Assembly (NCBI GenBank): GCA_002438805.1
Contig: DJQV01000016.1
Location: 1 to 28,944 of the forward strand
DNA length: 28,944 bases
Source: Bacteroidales bacterium UBA6377
GTDB taxonomy: Bacteria; Bacteroidota; Bacteroidia; Bacteroidales; UBA932
Direction of reading: 5' to 3'
Every line of letters starts with the position of its first letter. Positions within the stretch are counted from its first letter, which is position 1. Position numbers and translations under genes: made by a program. The notes beneath the pieces are model-generated. The model was not told where the DNA came from and ran no database searches. It saw nothing but the letters and a program-made list of their open reading frames with translations. This document shows, one piece after another, positions 1-6,206 of this stretch.

Positions 1-51
1 TTTTTTGAGTTTTTTTTAAAAATTTCACCGCTTCCCTTAAAAACAGCAATT

Positions 52-91
52 CCGGCTGCGGAGATGGCCCGAAAGCCATTTCCGCAGCCGG
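52..91 (-). terminator. Intrinsic terminator after groESL
   Basis: A long inverted repeat lies just downstream of groL. The arms are 52-68 and 75-91, 17 bases each with one mismatch, around a 6-base loop. Read on the minus strand the hairpin is followed by AATTGCTGTTTTTAAG, which supplies a short U-run. On the plus strand no T-run follows, so it should act on groESL transcripts. The T/A-rich bases 1-51 hold no gene I can support. Confidence 0.75.
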
Positions 92-119
92 AGCTGCTAC
101 ATTATAAAAGTGTTCTTCT

Positions 120-1742
120 CTACATCATCCCGCCGGCAGGCATTGCAGGAGCTGCTGGAGCCGGTTCCGGAATATCTACGATGCCGCACTCAGTGGTAAG
201 GAACATGCCGGCTACAGAAGCCGCGTTCTCAAGAGCCACACGTGACACCTTGGTAGGGTCAATGACACCGGCTTCGTACATATTTACATACTCACCAGTA
301 CGTGCGTTGTATCCGAAATCGTCCTTGCCTTCCTTGATCTTCTGGATGATGACGGCACCGTCTACACCGGCGTTGCTTGCTATCTGGCGGAGAGGCTCCT
401 CGATGGCTTTGGCGACGATGTGTATACCAGTCGTCTCGTCTTCGTTGTCACCCTTAAGGCCTTCAAGAGCGGCTGCGGCACGGATGTATGACACTCCACC
501 GCCAGGAAGGTAACCTTCCTCGACTGCGGCGCGGGTCGCATTGAGCGCATCCTCGACACGGTCTTTCTTCTCTTTCATCTCGACCTCAGTGGTTGCGCCC
601 ACATAAAGGACGGCCACGCCACCTGAAAGTTTGCCGAGACGCTCTTTGAGTTTCTCCTTGTCATAGTCTGAAGTGCTGGCCTCGATCTGCTTGCGGATTG
701 ACTCCACCCTCTCCTGAATGGCATCCTTGGCACCGGCACCGCCCACGATAGTGGTGTTCTCTTTGGTGATCGTCACCTTCTCGGCCTTGCCGAGCATGTC
801 AGGAGTGGTGTTCTCAAGGGTGAATCCCCTCTCTTCGGAGACTACCACTGCACCTGTAAGGGTGGCTATGTCCTGAAGCATCTCCTTGCGGCGGTCGCCG
901 AAGCCTGGCGCCTTGACGGCGGCAATCTTGAGCGTGCCACGGAGTTTGTTTACTACAAGAGTCGTAAGAGCCTCGCCATCAACATCCTCTGCGATGATGA
1001 GCAGTTCTCTGCCTTCGCGGGCAACCGGCTCAAGAATAGGAAGGAGATCCTTCATTGCGGAAATCTTCTTGTCGCAGATGAGTATGGACGGATTGGTGAG
1101 ATCAGCCTCCATCTTGTCGGAGTTGGTCATGAAGTAAGGTGAGATATAACCGCGGTCGAACTGCATACCCTCAACGACCTTAACTTCAGTCTCGGTGCCC
1201 TTGGCCTCTTCAACGGTGATGACTCCATCCTTGCCTACCTTTGACATGGCATCAGCGATGAGTTTGCCGATGTGAACGTCGTTGTTGGCAGACACTGTAC
1301 CGACCTGCTCAATCTTGGAGTAGTCAGTACCCACCGTCTGGCTGCGCTTCTTGAGATCATCTACCACGACGGCGACGGCCTTGTCGATACCGCGCTTGAG
1401 ATCCATAGGATTGGCACCTGCGGTGACGTTCTTGATGCCCACGTTGATGATGGCCTGAGCGAGAACAGTCGCGGTAGTCGTACCGTCACCGGCCTGCTCG
1501 TTCGTCTTGGAAGCGACTTCCTTGACCATCTGTGCGCCCATATTCTCGAAGCGGTCCTCAAGTTCTACCTCTTTGGCTACGGTCACACCGTCCTTGGTGA
1601 TCTGAGGAGCACCGAATTTTTTGTCAATCACAACATTGCGGCCTTTAGGTCCAAGAGTGACCTTGACTGCGTTTGCAAGTGAGTCCGCACCGACCTTCAT
1701 CTTGGAACGGACATCAACATCAAATTTTATTTCTTTTGCCAT
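120..1742 (-). CDS. groL: Chaperonin GroEL (60 kDa)
   Basis: ATP-driven folding chamber of the cytoplasm; two seven-subunit rings work with GroES. The 540-residue length is normal. The N-terminus MAKEIKFDVDVR, the ATP-binding motif DGTTTATVLA (from Asp86), the RVEDALNATRAAVEEG segment that holds the ATP-hydrolysis Asp, and a C-terminal tail ending PAGGMM are all family hallmarks. It lies 18 bases downstream of groS on the same strand and is followed by a hairpin terminator, so groS-groL is the usual two-gene operon. I see no CIRCE element upstream, so control by HrcA is not supported here. The C-terminal Ala/Pro stretch before GGMM is lineage-type variation. Confidence 0.99.
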   Translation of the reverse strand: MAKEIKFDVDVRSKMKVGADSLANAVKVTLGPKGRNVVIDKKFGAPQITKDGVTVAKEVELEDRFENMGAQMVKEVASKTNEQAGDGTTTATVLAQAIINVGIKNVTAGANPMDLKRGIDKAVAVVVDDLKKRSQTVGTDYSKIEQVGTVSANNDVHIGKLIADAMSKVGKDGVITVEEAKGTETEVKVVEGMQFDRGYISPYFMTNSDKMEADLTNPSILICDKKISAMKDLLPILEPVAREGRELLIIAEDVDGEALTTLVVNKLRGTLKIAAVKAPGFGDRRKEMLQDIATLTGAVVVSEERGFTLENTTPDMLGKAEKVTITKENTTIVGGAGAKDAIQERVESIRKQIEASTSDYDKEKLKERLGKLSGGVAVLYVGATTEVEMKEKKDRVEDALNATRAAVEEGYLPGGGVSYIRAAAALEGLKGDNEDETTGIHIVAKAIEEPLRQIASNAGVDGAVIIQKIKEGKDDFGYNARTGEYVNMYEAGVIDPTKVSRVALENAASVAGMFLTTECGIVDIPEPAPAAPAMPAGGMM

Positions 1743-1760
1743 AATGATTCAATTTTTATG

Positions 1761-2027
1761 TTACAGAACAGCGAGAATATCGGACTGCTTAACGATAAGA
1801 TACTTCTTGTCCTCGAAAGTCACCTCGGTGCCGGCATATTTGCCATAGATCACCTGATCCCCGGCCTTGACTTCCATCGGCTCGTCCTTCTTGCCCGGCC
1901 CGGCTGCTATAACCGTACCCTGCTGTGGTTTCTCTTTGGCAGTATCTGGGATATAGATACCGGCCGCTGTCTTGGTCTCGGCCTCTTTAGGCTCGATCAG
2001 GACTCTGTCTGCTAATGGTTTGATCAT
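1761..2027 (-). CDS. groS: Co-chaperonin GroES (10 kDa)
   Basis: Heptameric lid for the GroEL chamber. At 88 residues it is slightly shorter than E. coli GroES. The start MIKPLADRVLIEP, the Gly/Ile-containing mobile loop at about residues 17-32 (TKTAAGIYIPDTAKEK), and the YGKYAGTEV and YLIVKQSDILAVL strands near the C-terminus are typical. The gene precedes groL by 18 bases. Its upstream gap to the RNA methyltransferase gene is 108 bases and contains a small hairpin but no convincing terminator, so read-through from upstream is possible alongside a dedicated promoter. Confidence 0.98.
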   Translation of the reverse strand: MIKPLADRVLIEPKEAETKTAAGIYIPDTAKEKPQQGTVIAAGPGKKDEPMEVKAGDQVIYGKYAGTEVTFEDKKYLIVKQSDILAVL

Positions 2028-2060
2028 GATGTTATAGTTTTAAATTTTATTCTTTGTCTA

Positions 2061-2077
2061 TCCGGCAACCAGCCGGA
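2061..2077 (-). other. Small hairpin in groES leader
   Basis: A perfect 6-bp stem (TCCGGC / GCCGGA) with a 5-base loop lies in the groES leader, about 35 bases before the groES start. No U-run follows on the minus strand, so it is not a terminator. It could be a leader structure affecting translation or stability, or chance. Upstream on the minus strand there is a TTTGACA element near 2111-2121, a possible -33 box, but no matching TAnnTTTG box follows at the right distance. Confidence 0.3.
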
Positions 2078-2135
2078 CGGCCGGTAAGAATCAATGTCCG
2101 TGCCAGTGACATTTTGTCAAAGCGGGACAGACTGT

Positions 2136-2669
2136 TCAGATAAGACGTGAGCGGAACTGCCAGAGAACTATTCCGACAGAGACAGAGACATTCAAAGAAT
2201 GCTTTGAGCCGAACTGCGGAATCTCAAGCGAAAAATCTGACGCGTCAACGACATCCTGACGCACGCCATCCACTTCGTTGCCAAAGACAAAAGCATACCT
2301 CCCGCCCTTCTCAGGACAGAAGTCCTGCAGAGAGACGGCCTTTTCGGTCTGCTCTATACTTATAATTATATAGCCTTCCTCCTTGAGCCGTCCGATCGCT
2401 TGCATGGTGTCATCGAAATGCTCCCACGGGAGGCTGTTCTCCGCCCCGAGGGCTGATTTGTGTATCTCGGCGGATGGCGGGCACGCGCAGATGCCGCAAA
2501 GAATGACCCTGTCCACCTTGAAAGCATCACTGCTTCGGAATGCGCTGCCAACGTTGTGCGCGCTGCGTATGTTGTCAAGGACCACGACCGCTCCGGACGG
2601 GGGAAGAGATCTGTATTGCTCCGGCTTGACCCGGCCGAGCTCGATATTCTTGAGTTTCCTGTCTGACAC
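2136..2669 (-). CDS. SpoU/TrmH-family RNA 2'-O-methyltransferase
   Basis: SPOUT-class enzyme that probably methylates a ribose 2'-OH in tRNA or rRNA with S-adenosylmethionine. At 177 residues it is the short, single-domain type with no N-terminal RNA-binding extension. All three SpoU motifs are present: motif 1 DNIRSAHNVGSAFRSSDAF (residues 32-50), motif 2 FVFGNEVDGV (128-136), and motif 3 EIPQFGSKHSLNVSVSVGI (149-167). In motif 3 the common Met after Pro is Gln. The start is GTG at 2667-2669, chosen because RKLKN right after it matches where relatives begin. A -7 promoter box sits only four bases upstream. The exact RNA target cannot be read from sequence. Confidence 0.92.
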   Translation of the reverse strand: MSDRKLKNIELGRVKPEQYRSLPPSGAVVVLDNIRSAHNVGSAFRSSDAFKVDRVILCGICACPPSAEIHKSALGAENSLPWEHFDDTMQAIGRLKEEGYIIISIEQTEKAVSLQDFCPEKGGRYAFVFGNEVDGVRQDVVDASDFSLEIPQFGSKHSLNVSVSVGIVLWQFRSRLI

Positions 2670-2673
2670 GCGG

Positions 2674-2681
2674 CAAAGGTA
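2674..2681 (-). promoter_or_regulatory. -7 box of the SpoU methyltransferase gene
   Basis: The minus strand reads TACCTTTG here, an exact match to the Bacteroidetes -7 consensus TAnnTTTG. Its last base is five bases from the first base of the GTG start, so transcription would begin at or within a few bases of the start codon. No clear -33 TTTG lies at the usual distance. Confidence 0.5.
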
Positions 2682-2694
2682 CTGAAATAATCAT

Positions 2695-2702
2695 TATATT
2701 TG
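2695..2702 (+). promoter_or_regulatory. -7 box of glyA
   Basis: TATATTTG matches TAnnTTTG exactly and lies 21 bases before the glyA ATG, predicting a leader of roughly 15-17 bases. The -33 region has no recognisable TTG. It is arranged back-to-back with the methyltransferase -7 box in the same 54-base gap. Confidence 0.6.
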
Positions 2703-2723
2703 CTCCCGTTCAAACACTAAAAT

Positions 2724-4076
2724 ATGAAACAGGACATCCAAATAATCGACCTTATCAAAAAGGAGAGGGAACGTCAGGAATCAGGGCTTGAGCTCATCGC
2801 CTCAGAAAACTATGTCACCGATGAGGTGCTCAAAGCGCTCGGCTCCATCTGCACCAACAAATACGCGGAAGGCTATCCGGGCAAGCGCTACTACGGCGGC
2901 TGCGAAGTGGTGGATCAGATTGAGCAGCTTGCAATCGACCGCCTCAAGACCCTGTACAATGCCGAATGGGCAAATGTGCAGCCGCACTCCGGCGCCCAAG
3001 CCAACATGGCAGTGATAATGGCAATCCTCCACCCGGGAGACACCTTCATGGGGCTGGACCTCAGCCAGGGAGGGCATCTGACCCACGGCTCTCCAGTCAA
3101 CGCCTCTGGCATCCTTTATCATGCCGTAGCATACGGGCTTGACCCCGAGACTGGGCTCGTCGATTATGACAAGATGGAACAGACGGCGCTCGAATGCAAG
3201 CCGAAGCTCATCATCGGCGGTGCTTCAGCCTACTCAAGAGAGTGGGACTACGCCAGAATGAGGGAAATCGCGGACAAGGTCGGGGCAATCCTCTGGATCG
3301 ACATGGCCCACACCGCCGGGCTCATTGCCGCCGGGCTCCTGAAGAATCCTGTCGAATATGCCCACATCGTCACCTCCACCACCCACAAGACCCTTCGCGG
3401 TCCACGTGGAGGAGTCATCCTCATCGGCAAGGATTTCGATGACCCTCAGGGCCGTACGACCCCTAAAGGAGCTGTGAAGAAAATGAGTCAGGTTCTCGAT
3501 TCCTCCGTATTCCCGGGAGTACAGGGCGGTCCGCTGGAGCACGTCATCGCAGCCAAGGCGGTAGCATTCTTCGAGGCTCTCCAGCCGGAGTTCAAGGAAT
3601 ATCAAAAGCAGGTAATAGCCAATGCCAAGGCCATGAGCGATGAATTCCTCAAGCGCGGCTATAAGATTGTAAGCGGCGGCACAGACAACCACCTCATGCT
3701 CGTTGACCTGAGGGGCAAGTTCGAGCAGCTCACCGGCCGCATAGCCGAGACCCAGCTTGAAAGGGCGGGAATCACAGTCAACAAGAACATGGTACCGTTC
3801 GACACACGCTCGCCGTTCCAGACATCGGGTATCCGCGTCGGTACGCCGGCCATCACCTCAAGAGGGTACGTAGAGAAAGACATGGTGGAGATCGTCGGGC
3901 TCATTGATGAGGCTCTCACCTCCTGCGCGGAACATGTGGGTGCACTCAGCCTGAAGAAAGGCGAAGTCCCGACTGCCGAGCAGCAGGCTGAACTCGATGC
4001 CCACACCAAGACCCTTGAGGGCATCAAACGCCGCGTCAACCAGATGACGGCAGGTGTGCCGCTCAATAAGTATTAG
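2724..4076 (+). CDS. glyA: Serine hydroxymethyltransferase
   Basis: PLP enzyme that interconverts serine and glycine while loading one-carbon units onto tetrahydrofolate. Recognisable features are LELIASENYV near residue 23, the KYAEGYPGKRYYGG block (46-59), the PLP lysine K222 in VTSTTHKTLRGPRGG, and the C-terminal GIRVGTPAITSRG. At 450 residues it is longer than E. coli GlyA (417). Much of the extra length is an insertion after the lysine motif (about residues 239-262, DPQGRTTPKGAVKKMS and flanks), which I recall in Bacteroidetes relatives. It stands alone, with its own -7 box and a strong terminator. folC at 11527 acts in the same folate pool but is not linked transcriptionally. Confidence 0.98.
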   Translation: MKQDIQIIDLIKKERERQESGLELIASENYVTDEVLKALGSICTNKYAEGYPGKRYYGGCEVVDQIEQLAIDRLKTLYNAEWANVQPHSGAQANMAVIMAILHPGDTFMGLDLSQGGHLTHGSPVNASGILYHAVAYGLDPETGLVDYDKMEQTALECKPKLIIGGASAYSREWDYARMREIADKVGAILWIDMAHTAGLIAAGLLKNPVEYAHIVTSTTHKTLRGPRGGVILIGKDFDDPQGRTTPKGAVKKMSQVLDSSVFPGVQGGPLEHVIAAKAVAFFEALQPEFKEYQKQVIANAKAMSDEFLKRGYKIVSGGTDNHLMLVDLRGKFEQLTGRIAETQLERAGITVNKNMVPFDTRSPFQTSGIRVGTPAITSRGYVEKDMVEIVGLIDEALTSCAEHVGALSLKKGEVPTAEQQAELDAHTKTLEGIKRRVNQMTAGVPLNKY

Positions 4077-4097
4077 AGGTCATTTTGACAGATGAGG

Positions 4098-4129
4098 AAG
4101 GCCAGAGGAAATCTGGTCTTCTTTTTTTT
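4098..4129 (+). terminator. Intrinsic terminator after glyA
   Basis: A 9-bp stem (4098-4106 with 4112-4120, one G-U pair) with loop GGAAA is followed by C and eight Ts (4122-4129). This is a textbook Rho-independent terminator, 21 bases after the glyA stop. It insulates the sigma-factor operon from glyA. Confidence 0.9.
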
Positions 4130-4142
4130 GTATATTGCCCTT

Positions 4143-4165
4143 AACATTCGCGAGGCTTGTCCGTC
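4143..4165 (+). promoter_or_regulatory. Candidate ECF-type promoter (AAC-N16-CGTC)
   Basis: AAC at 4143-4145 is followed after exactly 16 bases by CGTC at 4162-4165. This is the core -35/-10 pattern of many ECF sigma promoters, best known from Firmicutes and Proteobacteria. It lies about 43 bases before the first DUF4252 gene of an operon that itself encodes an ECF sigma factor, suggesting autoregulation. A weak match to the housekeeping -7 box (TATATTGC, 4131-4138) is also nearby, so a normal promoter is possible instead. Confidence 0.4.
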
Positions 4166-4208
4166 TATTAGATGACGCGTCAAGAAAACGACAATAAAAA
4201 CATACGAA

Positions 4209-4748
4209 ATGAAAAAGAAACTGATATTGATAATGCTTATCCTGACTGCCGGTATGGCTCTTTGCCAGGCACAGGACAGCGGGAAGAAAGTCCCACGCAA
4301 AGAGATAAATGCCCTCGTCAATGATTTCAGGCACTACGACGAGTTCGAGAGCATCAATCTGGGACGGTTCATGACATCGATCATAAGGAAGGCGGGAGCA
4401 ATGAGCGCCTACGATGATGACATGGACAGGCAGGAAAGGGAACAGACAAAAGCCGCTTTCGATGCCATGAAATCCATCAACGGGATGACAATAGTTGATT
4501 ATGAAGATTGCAGTCTCAAAGTCAAGGAGAAGTTCAACCGCAGGATGAACAAGCTGCTTGAGGGGGTGGAGCTGCTGATGTCCGCCAAAGATGACGAGGA
4601 TTCGGTTTATATCTACGGATACGTCACCGGTGACGGAAGCAAAGTCAAGGATCTTGTGCTGTTCTCTCCGGATGACGGAACCCTGCTCTGCCTGTACGGC
4701 ACAATCGACATGGACAAGGTCGGACAGATTGTCGCCACCGCAGAATGA
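4209..4748 (+). CDS. DUF4252 secreted protein, first copy
   Basis: Exported protein of unknown function in the DUF4252 family, which is commonly found in Bacteroidetes beside ECF sigma factors. It has 179 residues. Residues 1-22 form a signal peptide with basic MKKK and a hydrophobic core; the likely cleavage is by signal peptidase I just before QDSGKK. Cys19 is present, but MALC is a poor lipobox. The C-terminal half carries the pattern LLMSAKDDEDSVYIYGYVTG, shared with the second copy at 5641. The gene overlaps the sigma gene by four bases (ATGA), so the two are translationally coupled. A sensing or effector role in the periplasm is inference only. Confidence 0.85.
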   Translation: MKKKLILIMLILTAGMALCQAQDSGKKVPRKEINALVNDFRHYDEFESINLGRFMTSIIRKAGAMSAYDDDMDRQEREQTKAAFDAMKSINGMTIVDYEDCSLKVKEKFNRRMNKLLEGVELLMSAKDDEDSVYIYGYVTGDGSKVKDLVLFSPDDGTLLCLYGTIDMDKVGQIVATAE

Positions 4749-5233
4749 CCTCGGAAAAATTCACACAGGACTACCTGCCGCTCAGGGACGACCTCTACAG
4801 GGTGGCTTTCTATATCCTGGAATCCTGTCCCGATGCGGAAGACGCAGTGCAGGATCTCTACTTGAAACTCTGGGACGCGAGGGATGCTCTCGACACGATA
4901 CGGGCTCCAAAAGCATACTGCATCAGCCTGTTGCGCAACATCTGCATCGACCGACTCCGCAGATACCGTCCGGATGGAGAGGAGAAGATACCTCAGAGGG
5001 CGGCGGACGACAGCCTTCAGGATGAAAGAATGAATGAACGACAGAAAATAGAAGCCGCCATAAAGCAGATGTCCTCACTCAGCGACAGCGAACGTATCGT
5101 TCTGAAGCTGAAAGTCTTTGATGACCTCAGCTACGAAGAAATCCAGAAACGCACAGGCCTCAGCCAGCTCAGCATGAGGGTTCATCTCAGCAACGCGAGA
5201 AGAAAAATCAGAAAAGCCATAGAAAGAATATGA
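4745..5233 (+). CDS. ECF RNA polymerase sigma factor
   Basis: Alternative sigma-70 family factor of 162 residues with only regions 2 and 4, as expected for the ECF group. Region 2 spans about residues 10-75 and includes LYRVAFYILESCPDAEDAVQ and the DNA-contacting LLRNICIDRLRR. Region 4 (about 105-160) includes LSDSERIVLKLKVFDDLSYE and the helix-turn-helix TGLSQLSMRVHLSNARRKIR. It overlaps both neighbours by four bases (ATGA), so its amount is tied to the upstream DUF4252 protein and the downstream membrane protein. It is likely held inactive by the latter. The regulon cannot be read here beyond the candidate promoter before its own operon. Confidence 0.95.
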   Translation: MTSEKFTQDYLPLRDDLYRVAFYILESCPDAEDAVQDLYLKLWDARDALDTIRAPKAYCISLLRNICIDRLRRYRPDGEEKIPQRAADDSLQDERMNERQKIEAAIKQMSSLSDSERIVLKLKVFDDLSYEEIQKRTGLSQLSMRVHLSNARRKIRKAIERI

Positions 5234-5631
5234 AACGCATAGAAGACATAGAAAAACTTGGCCCGGAAGAATTTGAGAAGATTCTGTCTGACAGTTCAGT
5301 AAAAGTGCCGGAGAATCTCGGAAAACGGATTGAGGACACGCTCACCGCTGCCCAGACTGTAAAATCCACACGCAGAAGCCCAAGCTGGAAATTCGCCTTA
5401 GCCCCCGCCGCAGCGGCCATAGCCGCAGCCCTGATAGTCGGAGTCAACTATCAGAACGCCAACCGGATGCCAGCCGATACCTTCGACGACCCCACAGCTG
5501 CTTATGCGGAACTTGAGAGAACCTTCGGATACATTTCAAGCAAAATCAACACGGGCAGGGAACTGACAGATGCCGCCCTGTCCCAGACCGGCAAGGCATC
5601 TCAAATAATGGAAAACATCAACAGGAAATAA
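5230..5631 (+). CDS. Small single-pass membrane protein, probable anti-sigma factor
   Basis: No domain family I can name with certainty. The protein is 133 residues with a charged cytoplasmic N-terminus (1-52), one Ala-rich membrane segment (about 54-74), and a periplasmic tail containing TFDDPTAAYAELERTFGYIS. That tail recalls proteins encoded beside DUF4252/sigma loci in Bacteroidetes, as far as I remember. Immediate coupling to the ECF sigma gene (ATGA overlap), size and topology argue for an anti-sigma factor. It lacks the zinc-binding HxxxCxxC motif of ZAS-type anti-sigmas and has no cysteine, so release would not be by thiol oxidation. The role is inferred from context. Confidence 0.65.
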   Translation: MKRIEDIEKLGPEEFEKILSDSSVKVPENLGKRIEDTLTAAQTVKSTRRSPSWKFALAPAAAAIAAALIVGVNYQNANRMPADTFDDPTAAYAELERTFGYISSKINTGRELTDAALSQTGKASQIMENINRK

Positions 5632-5640
5632 AAAATCATC

Positions 5641-6126
5641 ATGAAAAAGATAAGCATAATCGCAACTCTGCTCCTCATCAGTATCGCAGCACTTGCCCAG
5701 GACGGGAAATCAATCTACAACAAATACTCAGACGAGAAAAACGTCAGCGCGGTGTATATCTCCCCTTCAATGTTCAGGCTCATGGGGAGCATCCCGGAAA
5801 TAGACATGCCTGACGGGGACATAAACCTCTCTCCTTATATCAAGGAAATGTCGGGGATGTATCTGATCGACAGCGAAAATCCTAAAATCAACGAAGCCCT
5901 TGCAGCAGATGCACAGAAGATGATAAGCAAAGGCAAGTATGAACTCCTCATGGAAGCAAAGGATGACGGTGAACGCGTCCGCATATACATCGTCCCTGAG
6001 GGGGAGTTTATAACCAGTTTCGTGATGACCGCCACAGAACCGGATGAATGCGTCTTCATCTCCATCGAAGGCAAACTGCTCCGGAAAGATCTGGAAAAAC
6101 TTCTCGTAAATGCGATGAAAGACTGA
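5641..6126 (+). CDS. DUF4252 secreted protein, second copy
   Basis: 161-residue exported protein that closes the sigma operon, nine bases after the probable anti-sigma gene. The signal peptide MKKISIIATLLLISIAALA is followed by a signal peptidase I site before QDGKS. The C-terminal half shares with the first copy the pattern ELLMEAKDDGERVRIYIVPEG and a closing segment ending LEKLLVNAM. Outside this block the two copies are very different, which points to old duplication or different partners. Function is unknown; a periplasmic sensor, ligand or effector of the sigma pathway is plausible. A perfect hairpin terminator follows. Confidence 0.85.
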   Translation: MKKISIIATLLLISIAALAQDGKSIYNKYSDEKNVSAVYISPSMFRLMGSIPEIDMPDGDINLSPYIKEMSGMYLIDSENPKINEALAADAQKMISKGKYELLMEAKDDGERVRIYIVPEGEFITSFVMTATEPDECVFISIEGKLLRKDLEKLLVNAMKD

Positions 6127-6150
6127 CAATCACCGCATAAACATAAGAAA

Positions 6151-6186
6151 CAGAGAGGATGGCCCGTCAAAAGGCCATCCTCTCTG
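6151..6186. terminator. Bidirectional hairpin terminator
   Basis: A perfect 14-bp stem (6151-6164 with 6173-6186; arm CAGAGAGGATGGCC) has an 8-base loop. It lies between the convergent DUF4252 gene and ppdK. The plus side continues CATTATATTG and the minus side TTTCTTATG, both modestly T-rich, so it probably serves both operons. Confidence 0.75.
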
Positions 6187-6206
6187 CATTATATTGAAAT
6201 CACTCG

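Noticed and set aside
2028..2135. CIRCE operator before groES
   Set aside because: No TTAGCACTC-N9-GAGTGCTAA inverted repeat is present. Only an unrelated 6-bp hairpin is seen.
4209..4275. First DUF4252 protein as a lipoprotein via Cys19
   Set aside because: The residues before Cys (MAL) do not fit a lipobox, and a signal peptidase I site follows at once.
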